The notes under the pieces are model-generated. The model searched no databases, was not told the DNA's origin, and worked only from the letters and a program-made list of their open reading frames with translations. 64,000 bases of DNA. It comes from Saprospiraceae bacterium. GTDB lineage: Bacteria > Bacteroidota > Bacteroidia > Chitinophagales > Saprospiraceae. A program made the translations under genes and the position numbers. Below are positions 39,249 to 48,343 of this stretch, in pieces. Every line of letters starts with the position of its first letter. The first letter of the stretch is position 1. The stretch lies in assembly GCA_022841345.1 (NCBI GenBank), contig JALHRR010000006.1:1-64000 (forward strand), written 5' to 3'.

Positions 39249-39905
39249 ATGTACCTGATCAAAACACCCGGTTTTGTGCAGAGTCTATTTCCGAACTTTA
39301 TCTGGAAAGGACCTTCTCAGCACAACAACATTTACCTCACATTTGATGATGGCCCTGTCCCTGAAGTTACCCCCTGGGTACTTGATCTATTGGCGCAATT
39401 CGATGCCAAAGCCACCTTTTTCTGTGTAGGCGAAAATGCACAAAGATATCCTGAACTGGTAGAGCGCATACGCAAGGAAGGCCACAGTCTGGGTAATCAT
39501 ACCCATAATCATTTGTCCGGCTGGAATTCAGAAAACATGGATTACTTCCATAATATCAGAAAATGCGCTCAACTTGTGCAGTCAGATTTATTCAGACCTC
39601 CATATGGCAAAATGAAACCTAAGCAGGCTCAGTTCCTGCAGAGACATTACCGTATCGTGATGTGGGATGTATTAAGCGGAGATTTTGACGAAGATATGAG
39701 TGGATCTCAGGTTGCTGATAATGTGATCCGCAATGCCAAGGAAGGTTCCATTGTTGTATTCCACGACAGTATTAAATCAATGAAGACATTGAAAGAAGCT
39801 TTGCCTGTGGTGATGCAACATTTCCATGAAGCAGGATATGCATTCAAGGCTATCGGAGATCAATTGGCATGGGATGGAAGACCTGCAGTGCTGGCTCACG
39901 CTTAG
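39249..39905 (+). CDS. Polysaccharide deacetylase family protein (NodB domain)
   Basis: The 218-residue protein is a carbohydrate esterase family 4 domain. TFDDGPVPE carries the catalytic base and the metal-binding aspartate (about residues 32-40), GNHTHNH the metal histidines, RPPYGKM the arginine/proline motif and VVFHDS the late histidine. It would remove acetyl groups from N-acetylglucosamine in a cell-wall or surface polymer. No clear signal peptide is seen. Monocistronic, with a terminator 36 bp after the stop. Confidence 0.9.
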   Translation: MYLIKTPGFVQSLFPNFIWKGPSQHNNIYLTFDDGPVPEVTPWVLDLLAQFDAKATFFCVGENAQRYPELVERIRKEGHSLGNHTHNHLSGWNSENMDYFHNIRKCAQLVQSDLFRPPYGKMKPKQAQFLQRHYRIVMWDVLSGDFDEDMSGSQVADNVIRNAKEGSIVVFHDSIKSMKTLKEALPVVMQHFHEAGYAFKAIGDQLAWDGRPAVLAHA

Positions 39906-39941
39906 GTAATATTAGGATATAATATAAAGTCTTAGAAATAT

Positions 39942-39977
39942 AAAAAGGCATTCCGGAGAGATTCGGGATGCCTTTTT
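39942..39977 (+). terminator. Terminator after the deacetylase gene
   Basis: AAAAAGGCATTCCG (39942-39955) pairs with CGGGATGCCTTTTT (39964-39977), loop GAGAGATT, one wobble pair, followed by T-rich sequence. The A and T flanks could make it work in both directions, also for the minus-strand lipoprotein fragment. Confidence 0.85.
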
Positions 39978-40005
39978 TGAATTATAGACTACACTTATTC
40001 ATTTT

Positions 40006-40657
40006 CTATTCCTTCAACTCATAGACATAATCTGCAAACATGACCATGACATGATTATTGGGTCTGACTTCGAATGATTCAATGACGAAATCTAATAACT
40101 GATCTTTACTCAGAATGCCTAAAAAGTAATCTATCGAAAGTGGTGAGGTGGGATAAACAGGATTTTGATAATCAGTATATTGGTACACACAGGTGTAAAT
40201 ATGCAATGTTTTATCTGCGGAATTATGATAAATCTGCAATGTACTGCCAAGACTATCTGCTAAGACATTTATTGTATCAGATGTAGCATTAAGCGCATAG
40301 ACGAAAGAAAAGGAGTCAATCTGCCCACCCCCCCACAATTCCATTTAAATCTAATTCGGTCGCACTTTTTATTGAGATAGATGTAGCTAACCTTAGAGAA
40401 TCCTCCAGTATATTAATTATATCATTATATAGATAATCCTCAATTCCAAAACGAGTAAAGAAGGAGTCCAATGGCATTTCGGCTGGATTTCCCATATTAT
40501 CCAGCGTGTAACTGCTTGCGGAGATATCTACTTTTTGCAGCTCATAATTGGCCGGAATAGGGAAGGTGTTTTGAGTAGAAGGTTCATCTTTTGTGCAGCT
40601 TGCAGCAAGAATAAGAGCTAAGAAGGTTAACAGAGTTGAGAGTATGCTGAATTTCAT
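40006..40657 (-). pseudogene. Lipoprotein gene broken by a frameshift at a G7 run
   Basis: Two overlapping minus-strand frames encode the two halves of one protein. The front half (40316-40657) has a lipoprotein signal (ILAASC, cysteine 21); the back half (40006-40344) ends with VMVMFADYVYELK. Together they match the intact 215-residue paralogue at 40894-41541 along its length. The frame is lost at a run of seven G on the coding strand (C7 at 40328-40334); six G would join the halves as NGIVGGGQIDSF. It may be a true pseudogene, a phase-variable gene or a sequencing error. Function unknown. Confidence 0.8.
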
Positions 40658-40893
40658 GTTTTATTGTTTTGAATAAAAGTACACGAAGATATCATTTTAA
40701 TCAGCAGAATTGTAATTAAAAGTGGCAGTATTTCAAATATAATGGAAAATACACAAATTGAAATTACTTGTTAGTAATATCTGAAGAATGTTCGATATGT
40801 CAGGAATAAAGAGTGAGATGAATTGTTAAATGATAAGGCACAACCAAAGTTGTTACCTGGATTTTAGATGATTTGATATTTTGATTTTGCTTA

Positions 40894-41541
40894 TTACTTC
40901 AGCTCGTATACGTAGTCTGCAAACATCACCATGACATAGTTTTCAGGTTTGACATTATGATGGTCGATGACATAGGATAGCAGGCTTTCTCTGGAATTAA
41001 TTTTTGGTATATACACCATGGATAATGCTGAAGGAGTCAGTGTATTGCTGACTTTAGAAGTGTATTGATACATGCAAATGTACATGTGAAGCGTCTTGTT
41101 AATTTTATCTTCATGTACGACCAAGGCAAGTGCTGCAGTGTCGGAGGTCAGGAACAAGCTGTCACCGCTATATTGATAATTTAATCTGATCGAGTCTTCA
41201 TCAATTCCGAGAGAAATTCCTCTGAGAGAGAGTTTGCTTTTCGACTCAATGTGAATGGTAGTTGCAAACCGGAGCGAATCTCTAAGCAGGCTTATTAATG
41301 CTGCATGCATGTATTCCGGGGAAGCAAACTGACCAAAAAATGAATCGTGAGGAATTTGTTCTGGATTCCCATTTGCATTCAGGAGATAGGATCCATCTGT
41401 GATTTCTACTGATTTCAATTCGTAGGTGGAAGGGGAGGGGAATTCAATTTCAGGTGTGATATCCGATTTTCTGCAGGCAGAAATGACTAGAAATGAAGAG
41501 AGGGTAGCAATGAGTAATAGTTGGTGGTTGAGTTTTAGCAC
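40894..41541 (-). CDS. Hypothetical lipoprotein, intact paralogue of the neighbouring broken gene
   Basis: The 215-residue product has a lipoprotein signal (LVISAC, cysteine 23) and no domain that I recognise. Conserved with the neighbour are an early YELKSVEITDGSYLL-like stretch, a PxDSFF motif, the central DSLR-ATxIxI segment, a KTLHMYICMYQYT strand and the closing YVMVMFADYVYELK. The alternating pattern suggests a beta-sandwich or lipocalin-like fold (inference). The start is GTG: no in-frame ATG would keep the signal peptide. It faces a 236-bp spacer before the broken copy. Confidence 0.72.
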   Translation of the reverse strand: MLKLNHQLLLIATLSSFLVISACRKSDITPEIEFPSPSTYELKSVEITDGSYLLNANGNPEQIPHDSFFGQFASPEYMHAALISLLRDSLRFATTIHIESKSKLSLRGISLGIDEDSIRLNYQYSGDSLFLTSDTAALALVVHEDKINKTLHMYICMYQYTSKVSNTLTPSALSMVYIPKINSRESLLSYVIDHHNVKPENYVMVMFADYVYELK

Positions 41542-41626
41542 GAATTTTTTATTAATTTTTGAAAATAATAAATTTCTGCCATGTTAATGAGCCGGATCGG
41601 GGTGATATTGTGTGGCTGTTTAAAGT

Positions 41627-42712
41627 TTAACGTTTCTCAAGAGGGATAGGATTCATCCGCTGGATGATTCCGGAATCTCCGGCCTTATAAGCATCAAATT
41701 CTTCCTTTGTGATATACCACATTTTGTCTTTTTCTTTATCCCATACTACGCTTGTATTGCGGAGGTCGCCGGGGAGTTTGCCGACTTCTGTCATTGTCTT
41801 TCCGGTATTTTTAAGAATAGTACCATTTTGTGTGAACAGATATTGTTTGCCTTTGACGGTCACAGTTGTGAACGGGCCTATGTCGTCTGTGGCAGGAATA
41901 CTGAAGTTTTCTTGCCAGGTATTGACATCCGGATTATTTGTAGGTTTTTTCTGCTGTAAATAAATCAATTCTCCTCTAAGATAAACGAATGCATGAGTTC
42001 TGCCTTTTTTATCGATGTGGAAGTCATACCAGGATTCTTTTAAAAGTGCTTCGGCACCGATAGAATCATTAGTTAAGGTGACTTTGGAGTTGTTTAATGA
42101 ATCTCCATTTTGTCTATTTTGAAATGCACGCGATAAGAAACCATGCCTGCTAGAAAAATTTTCCGGTTTTGATTTTGTAACTGTATCCAAAACTTTTGAA
42201 TGTAAATAGTCTATGCTTTTTATTGATCCTGTAGAATATCCATTTTGAAGTATTTGGTTGTAAGTAATCGAATTTCCAGCGTGATAAACAAGACTATTCT
42301 TATATATATCAAACTGAAAGTGCCCACCTCTTTGCCACACGCTGCGACCATATAAGTATGAAATTCTATGTATATAAGTTGAATCCTCTGAGCGTACTAT
42401 CACACTACCATACATATCTTTTCGAATACTCAAATCAAATGATTTATTCCAATTGTAGTATATTTTATTTTTTGTCAATATTAATCTTGGAGTATACTTG
42501 GTTAGATGAGATTTGGAATTTGCTTCCTCTCCTCCATATGGAATAAAAATATATTTATCTGATGTATCCCTGGAATCTGAAGGAACTGTATCAATTGAGA
42601 TGCCGGTTGAAGCCTCCTGTTCTGAAATAAAATCATAATCTAGACTTGCTGCAACCAGGGCTTCATGTTGTAGCACACTCATGATGCTTATTAGTATGAA
42701 TTTAATTCTCAT
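41627..42712 (-). CDS. Hypothetical protein, tandem paralogue 2
   Basis: The 361-residue protein has a weak signal-like N-terminus and no family that I recognise. The C-terminal ~125 residues (KGRTHAFVYLRGELIYLQQKK, then the GPFTTVT, LFTQNGTIL and DKEKDKMWYITKEEF segments) are nearly the same as in the preceding gene, while the front half is much more divergent. The strand-rich pattern with recurring aromatic residues may be a beta-propeller. Its ATG overlaps the TGA of the upstream paralogue by four bases (ATGA). Confidence 0.6.
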   Translation of the reverse strand: MRIKFILISIMSVLQHEALVAASLDYDFISEQEASTGISIDTVPSDSRDTSDKYIFIPYGGEEANSKSHLTKYTPRLILTKNKIYYNWNKSFDLSIRKDMYGSVIVRSEDSTYIHRISYLYGRSVWQRGGHFQFDIYKNSLVYHAGNSITYNQILQNGYSTGSIKSIDYLHSKVLDTVTKSKPENFSSRHGFLSRAFQNRQNGDSLNNSKVTLTNDSIGAEALLKESWYDFHIDKKGRTHAFVYLRGELIYLQQKKPTNNPDVNTWQENFSIPATDDIGPFTTVTVKGKQYLFTQNGTILKNTGKTMTEVGKLPGDLRNTSVVWDKEKDKMWYITKEEFDAYKAGDSGIIQRMNPIPLEKR

Positions 42713-43812
42713 TTAATTGATTTTGGAGATTTTCTGGTCAGTTGGATTTTGTTTAACTGGGATAAAATCTCTGCATCTCCGGCTTTATACGCCTCAAATT
42801 CCTCCTTTGTGATATACCACATTTTGTCTTTTTCTTTATCCCATACGACACTTGTATTGCGGAGATCACCGGGAAGTTTACCGACTTCTACCATAGTCTT
42901 TCCATTGTTTTTAAGAATGGTGCCATTTTGGGTGAATAGATATTGTTTGCCTTTGAAGGTCACGGAAGTGAAGGGTCCAATTTCGTCAGTGGCGGGGATG
43001 CTGAAGATTTCTTTCCAGGTATTGACATTAGACTTATGTGATGCTTTTTTCTGTTGCAAGTAAATCAATTCTCCTCTGATGTAAACGAATGCATGTGTTT
43101 TCCCTTTTTTATCTATGTGGAAGTCATACCAGCAATCATAAAGTAAATTAGTTGCGATTATAGAGTCCTTAGTGTAGGTCAAAAACTTTCCGGGCTGAGC
43201 ATATTTATTTTGTCTATTTTGGAAGACTTTTGTTAAGTATCCGCTCCTATTTGATACCTTTTTCAAATTTTTTTCAATCAAAAAAATCTTAGCCGGGTCA
43301 ATCAAAATTTGGCTGGTTGATAAGGAATCAACACTTTTTATTGGCCCTCCATATTCATTTATATAAGTAATAAAATTCCACTTGTGATAGACCCATTTAT
43401 TTTTGTAAACATCAAATATAAAATGACGGCTTTTGTTCCTTCCTTCAAATTTATATAAATAAGTAAGATATTTTAATTGCCCTTCTGAACTTGAATATAA
43501 TAGACCGTAAGCTGATCTGCCATCATTAATGTAACGATTGTTCAAATTGTAAAATATTTGATTTCCCGCTTTGATCATTCTTGGAGTATATTTCGTAGAA
43601 TCAAATTCAAGTTGGCCCCATCTATAAGGAACTTCTACCTTTGTTGAATCTTGTTTTGTTGGAATTGTATCTAGCTCATTAATGATTTTTTCTGAAGTGA
43701 GAATATCAGTTTCTAATGAATTGAACGTAAAAGTTCCGGTTGTTATATTGTAAATGATTATATAACAAAACATTGAAAGGAATCCTAAATCAAAATGTTT
43801 TTGATTTTCCAT
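42709..43812 (-). CDS. Hypothetical protein, tandem paralogue 1
   Basis: The 367-residue protein has a hydrophobic segment near the N-terminus (about residues 9-25), then a strand-rich body. It shares with the next gene the front motifs KYTPRMI and YNLNNRY-like strands and the almost identical last ~125 residues. No known domain is visible. The pair forms a translationally coupled two-gene unit. At DNA level the 3' parts are far more alike than the 5' parts, which suggests gene conversion or differential selection. Confidence 0.6.
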   Translation of the reverse strand: MENQKHFDLGFLSMFCYIIIYNITTGTFTFNSLETDILTSEKIINELDTIPTKQDSTKVEVPYRWGQLEFDSTKYTPRMIKAGNQIFYNLNNRYINDGRSAYGLLYSSSEGQLKYLTYLYKFEGRNKSRHFIFDVYKNKWVYHKWNFITYINEYGGPIKSVDSLSTSQILIDPAKIFLIEKNLKKVSNRSGYLTKVFQNRQNKYAQPGKFLTYTKDSIIATNLLYDCWYDFHIDKKGKTHAFVYIRGELIYLQQKKASHKSNVNTWKEIFSIPATDEIGPFTSVTFKGKQYLFTQNGTILKNNGKTMVEVGKLPGDLRNTSVVWDKEKDKMWYITKEEFEAYKAGDAEILSQLNKIQLTRKSPKSIK

Positions 43813-43938
43813 GGAAAGTCATTCTGAAAGTATTATCATCTAACCTGAATGGAATTCCTTTTATTATAACAGAATGATTTCTCCAGTAATTTCCCCATTT
43901 GTATTTTAAAAAAAATCTGCCTTTGATCCTCGTCTGAT

Positions 43939-45369
43939 TCAAGCAAACAGATCATTCATCGTAATAGAATTTTGAACCAGTCTTCTGGCATATTCATTGT
44001 CGCTCATTCCAAATGTAGTGATGAAGGTGATGAAAATGGATTTATTGGTTTTTGTCTGATTTCTGAATACCGCAGTTTTATTTTCAAGTTCAGAGGCATA
44101 GGCTTTGTCGAGAACAAATTTTGATTCTGAAAATTTCATTTCACAAAGATTGATGATGAAATCCTTGCGATCCAAAACGAGGTCCACCTGCGCTCCCTGT
44201 TCTTTTTTGGAACTATATCGCCATTGTGCCTCCTCAGTGTAAATGCCTGAAATGCCCAATGCCTTTTTTATCTGCGGGATATGCTTGAGACAAATACGCT
44301 CAAATGCCACCGCGCTCCAGCTCTTCCAGGATGAACCTGAGGATATTATTTGCCAGCTGCCTTCGCCTGCTCTGCGATTGCGCTCCATATATTTGTAGTA
44401 AAAGTGCGTAAACTCATCTGCCAGCTTGAATAAGGTATCTTTCGTTTTTCGATCGTAAGAAGGCTGCATGGTCACAAAACCGGATTCTGTTAATTCGTCC
44501 AGCAGACCGGTGACAGTTCCACCTGAACTCAGTTTGATTTTGTCTATAATTTCTTTTCGGGTCAGTCCTGACTGATTTCCTGCCAATGCTTTTACAATGG
44601 CTATGTGTCGGGTAGGATCATCAAACAATGAATAATAGAGATTTTTAAATTCAGTGGAAAGCAGGCCATCCTTAGTAAAACAAATCCTCTCCACTGCCTG
44701 TGCTGCACTTTCCCCTTTGCGGACTTCCTTCAGATAATGTGGAATACCGCCCATGATCATGTAAAGCTGGAGAATTTGAAATCGGTCCAGGCCGATGCTG
44801 CGTGATTTCAGGTACTGTTCTGTTTCTTTCAGATTAAAGGGCAGTAGTCTTATTTTTCTGGTAATACGGTTATGCAATCCGGCTTTGTTGTTTACTATAT
44901 TTTGAATCATCCAGGAAGCTGAGGAGCCACAGATCACAACTACCAGATTTTTTTGCTGATTTCCCCATGAGTTCCACCAATGATCAAAGGCGGCCAAAAA
45001 ACCTGATTTGTGTGTGTTCAACCACGGGAATTCATCCAGGAATATGACGGACCTTGACTGAAGTAATTTGGGACTTAGAAAATATGTGAGTTGCTCAAAA
45101 GCTTCCGGCCAATTACCGGGTACCCGGTAGATTTTTTTGCTCCCTGTAGCAAGATCAAGTGCTCTGTTGAAATTTTTTAGTTGGGTGGATAATCTGGCAC
45201 CTCTGCTTCCCACGTATTCAAACACAATTTCTTTGGCCAGAAAATTCCTGATTAGAAAAGTCTTTCCTACTCTGCGTCTCCCATAAACTGCAATCAGTTC
45301 CGGTGATCCGGAGCCCAGAACTTCTTTTAATATGGTTTTTTCTGTGTCTCTACCTATCACATTTTCCAT
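43939..45369 (-). CDS. AAA/STAND-like ATPase fused to a PD-(D/E)XK nuclease domain (DUF234-type)
   Basis: The 476-residue protein has an N-terminal P-loop ATPase of the archaeal-ATPase (PF01637-like) group: Walker A GRRRVGKT (residues 30-37), Walker B VIFLDEF (D112, E113) and an ICGSS sensor strand. A winged-helix segment follows (LTRKEIIDKI to LLDELTESGFV). The C-terminal domain reads QVDLVLDR and LCEMKF, giving the D396, E410-x-K412 arrangement of PD-(D/E)XK nucleases. Family members are scattered, multi-copy and functionally obscure. The start lies ten bases from a remarkable four-unit inverted repeat array. Role in defence, mobility or DNA processing is unproven. Confidence 0.85.
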   Translation of the reverse strand: MENVIGRDTEKTILKEVLGSGSPELIAVYGRRRVGKTFLIRNFLAKEIVFEYVGSRGARLSTQLKNFNRALDLATGSKKIYRVPGNWPEAFEQLTYFLSPKLLQSRSVIFLDEFPWLNTHKSGFLAAFDHWWNSWGNQQKNLVVVICGSSASWMIQNIVNNKAGLHNRITRKIRLLPFNLKETEQYLKSRSIGLDRFQILQLYMIMGGIPHYLKEVRKGESAAQAVERICFTKDGLLSTEFKNLYYSLFDDPTRHIAIVKALAGNQSGLTRKEIIDKIKLSSGGTVTGLLDELTESGFVTMQPSYDRKTKDTLFKLADEFTHFYYKYMERNRRAGEGSWQIISSGSSWKSWSAVAFERICLKHIPQIKKALGISGIYTEEAQWRYSSKKEQGAQVDLVLDRKDFIINLCEMKFSESKFVLDKAYASELENKTAVFRNQTKTNKSIFITFITTFGMSDNEYARRLVQNSITMNDLFA

Positions 45370-45378
45370 GACTTATGC

Positions 45379-45587
45379 TTATTGACAGCCAAAATTAATA
45401 AAATATTTGAGTTTTGGCTACGAATATATACTTTTATTGCCAGCCAGAAATGACTTTTATAAATAAGATTTGGCTGTTGATATTAGTGTTTATTGCCAGC
45501 CAGAAATCAATGAAATGAAATAGTTTTGGCTGAGAATAAATTACTTATTGCCAGCTAAAAATGATAGTATTTGTAAAGAATTGGCTG
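45379..45587. repeat. Four-unit array of 55-56 bp inverted-repeat units upstream of the ATPase-nuclease gene
   Basis: The motif TTATTGCCAGCCAGAAA (first copy TTATTGACAGCCAAAA) starts at 45379, 45434, 45490 and 45545, steps of 55, 56 and 55 bp. Each copy is followed by an inverted half TTTTGGCTG (around 45412, 45468, 45523 and 45579). So every unit is an inverted repeat CAGCCAAAA...TTTTGGCTG with a spacer of about 17-20 bp, and the intervening sequence differs. It directly precedes the ATPase start codon. Candidate operator array, RNA hairpins, or self-recognition sites of the nuclease. Confidence 0.85.
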
Positions 45588-45871
45588 TAGGTAATATTTG
45601 TGTACTTAAAATTTAAAGACTCAGGCATGTTTCTCATAGAAATATTTGTCAGGGGTGCAGCCTTTTTTTCATCCTGGTCGTATTATCCACATCTGTCCGA
45701 AATTGTGAATCCAGGGAGTTAGGAATTTTTTCATTCGGGCGGATACATCAGACACTTTGAGGGCCGGTAAGCGCTTTGTGAATATTATTCACTGGTCATC
45801 CTTGTGTCTGTCTTTTTTAAAAGCGAAGGATGTAGCGTGTTGAAATTGATTATAATTTAAAATTGAATCGT

Positions 45872-47908
45872 ATGAAAACGCTGTTAGCAAAATATGTACT
45901 GATTGCCTCATTGTTTTTGATGGGAGCAAATCAAACTACCGAAGAGTTCGGCAGATTGGAAGGTAAAGTCCGGGATGCTGAAACCAATGAGCCTTTAATT
46001 TTTGCACCTGTAACATTATTCAGAAATGATGAACAAGTTGCTGTGGTACAGACTGATGAAAAAGGAAACTATTTGGTACAAAATCTAACTCCGGGCAAAT
46101 ATATAGTGGAAGTAAGTTATGTCGGATATCAAACTGAAAACATAGAAAAAGTTCTTATTTCAGCCAGGAAAACAACAAAGCTCGATTTTAAACTTAAAGC
46201 CGGAGTATTATTGGAAGGGGTGTCGATTGTAGCCTATAAGATGCCTCTTATGGAGCAAGATAATACCACACAGGGTAGAACCATTACCAGTGAAGATATT
46301 CGTTCATTACCACTCAAGGATATCAACAAAATTGCATCGTCAAGCACAGGTATTTCAGAAGACCAAACAGGTGTTTCAGTAATGGGGGCTCGTTCGAATG
46401 CTACCGATTATTACATTGATGGTGTAAGGGTAAGACCTGGAATGGTTCCACAGTTTTCTCAGGAATTGAACGATGAATCGTACAGTAGTATCAGAGAGAA
46501 TATTTTCTACCGGGCTTCTGAAGAACCTTTGTCCACATTTTCCCTGGATGTAGACAGAGCTGCGTATAGCAATGTCCGTCGCTTTATCAATGGCGGAGAT
46601 CTTCCTCCACCTGATGCAGTGAGAATTGAAGAAATGCTCAACTATTTCCAGTATGACTATCCTGCCCCTAAAAACGAGGATGTGCTCGCAGTCACCACTC
46701 AGCTCACTGATTGTCCATGGAATCCTGAGCTTCGATTATTGCATATAGGTGTGCAATCTGAAAAAGTTGATTTTAAGGATTTACCTGCTTCCAATCTTGT
46801 GTTTCTGATTGATGTTTCAGGAAGTATGGATAGTGACGACAAACTTCCACTGCTTATAACTTCATTCAAATTGTTATTGAATCAACTAAGTCCGGATGAT
46901 AAGGTAGCTATTGTGACCTATGCAGGATATGCCGGGGTAGCGCTTCCCTCTACGCCTGTTTCAAATAAGCAGAAAATAATTGAAAGTCTGGATGAATTAT
47001 CAGCAGGCGGTTCTACAGCAGGCGCACAGGGAATTATAACTGCTTATGAGATTGCCAAAGAAAATTTCATTGAAAATGGCAATAACAGAGTCATTCTGGC
47101 CACTGACGGTGATTTTAATGTGGGTATTAGCGACAATAGGAGTTTGGAAAAGCTGATTGAAGAAAAGAGGGAAAGCGGAATCTTTCTTTCTGTTTTGGGA
47201 TATGGAATGGGGAATTATAAAGATGATAAAATGCAAATTCTGGCCAATAAAGGCAATGGGAATCATGCATACATAGATGATTTGCAGGAAGCGAGAAAAG
47301 TGCTGGTTAGCGAATTTGGAGGCACAATTCATACGCTGGCTAAGGATGTAAAGTTCCAGCTAGAATTTAATCCGGCATTAGTGGATCATTACAGATTGGT
47401 AGGCTATGAAAACAGATTGCTTGCCAAAGAGGATTTTAACAATGATGTAAAAGATGCCGGTGAATTGGGAATGGGACATCAGATGACTGCTATTTATGAG
47501 ATTGCCCTACATGGATCAGAAGTGCCGGGACAGGTCGATCCTCTGAAGTATAAGAAAAAATCAGGCAATGCTTCAAAAAATGAATTTATGAATGAGCTTG
47601 CAACTATCAAGTTCAGGTACAAAGAGCCTAAAGGCTTGAAGAGCAGGAAATGGGAACAAGTCGTAAAGAATGATCAGATATCACTCGCTGAAGCAGGTGA
47701 TGACATCAGATTCTCTGTTGCTGTTGCTTATGCCGGTATGCTTCTGCGGGACATGTCAACGCTTCTGGAAAAAGACTATAAACCTATGATTGAGCTGGCG
47801 AGCGGGTCAAAAGGAACAGATAAAGATGGATACAGGGCTGAGTTTGTCCGATTAATGGAGACAGCAAATGAGCTTCGTGAAAGTAAACTGACTGAAAATA
47901 GTCATTGA
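45872..47908 (+). CDS. von Willebrand factor type A protein (YfbK-like) with carboxypeptidase-regulatory and TonB-plug-like front
   Basis: The 678-residue protein starts at the ATG at 45872. After a signal peptide it has a carboxypeptidase-regulatory-like beta-sandwich (about residues 27-110, with the GKYIVEVSYVGYQ strand), a TonB-receptor plug-like stretch (about 125-190, ITSEDIRSLPL to YYIDGVRV) with no barrel, an N-terminal vWF module (about 195-300), and a vWA domain (about 308-480) with an intact MIDAS motif DVSGS (residues 314-318). A DUF3520-like tail ends it. The vWA binds a divalent ion and mediates protein contacts outside the cell; the partner is unknown. Confidence 0.88.
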   Translation: MKTLLAKYVLIASLFLMGANQTTEEFGRLEGKVRDAETNEPLIFAPVTLFRNDEQVAVVQTDEKGNYLVQNLTPGKYIVEVSYVGYQTENIEKVLISARKTTKLDFKLKAGVLLEGVSIVAYKMPLMEQDNTTQGRTITSEDIRSLPLKDINKIASSSTGISEDQTGVSVMGARSNATDYYIDGVRVRPGMVPQFSQELNDESYSSIRENIFYRASEEPLSTFSLDVDRAAYSNVRRFINGGDLPPPDAVRIEEMLNYFQYDYPAPKNEDVLAVTTQLTDCPWNPELRLLHIGVQSEKVDFKDLPASNLVFLIDVSGSMDSDDKLPLLITSFKLLLNQLSPDDKVAIVTYAGYAGVALPSTPVSNKQKIIESLDELSAGGSTAGAQGIITAYEIAKENFIENGNNRVILATDGDFNVGISDNRSLEKLIEEKRESGIFLSVLGYGMGNYKDDKMQILANKGNGNHAYIDDLQEARKVLVSEFGGTIHTLAKDVKFQLEFNPALVDHYRLVGYENRLLAKEDFNNDVKDAGELGMGHQMTAIYEIALHGSEVPGQVDPLKYKKKSGNASKNEFMNELATIKFRYKEPKGLKSRKWEQVVKNDQISLAEAGDDIRFSVAVAYAGMLLRDMSTLLEKDYKPMIELASGSKGTDKDGYRAEFVRLMETANELRESKLTENSH

Positions 47909-48092
47909 AGATATTTTATGTGTATTGGGGAATACAGAATCTGACGGAATAAAAAGTTTGTTTCGTAGTGTATTGAAAGTGTGTTTGATATCAGGGTCAG
48001 TAGTCTTCAGCTGAAATGGGTGCCGGCGAGGGCGCTGATCCTGATTTTTAGATTTCAGTTTTCAGATGTCAGTTTTCAGTCCCCGCGACTCT

Positions 48093-48227
48093 AAGCGTTG
48101 CCATGCGATACGAAATAACACTGCGGGGCCTGAAAATTAGAATTTAGAAGGCAGAATTTAGAATTTTTAAATCATTGAATATTAACGTTCTGCAAAAGTG
48201 TTATATAGGAGATTTGGAACAGCCAAA
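48093..48227 (+). repeat. Dispersed intergenic repeat, copy A
   Basis: Two blocks recur at 55925-56130. Block 1 (48093-48134) starts AAGCGTTGCCAT and ends CCTGAA; block 2 (48164-48227) contains AAATCATTG and CTGCAAAAGTG. Runs of the type TTCAGATTTCAG lie around both copies. No open reading frame. The whole spacer 47909-48343 holds this repeat and nothing else recognisable; a weaker echo of block 2 (TGTAAATCAG-TGTCTG) lies near 48288-48304. Confidence 0.65.
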
Positions 48228-48343
48228 CGGCAGGGATTTATTTCAGGAATTTGAGTGAGATTAGTTTTTTAAATTTTATAAAATATTGTAAATCAGCTGT
48301 CTGGAGAGGTGTTGAATATGAGGCTATGAATTATAAAAAAAAA

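Noticed and set aside
45379-45587. CRISPR array made of the 55-bp units
   Set aside because: The conserved halves are only about 16 bp, diverged and arranged as inverted pairs with irregular filling; no cas genes are near, and spacer lengths are not those of CRISPR.
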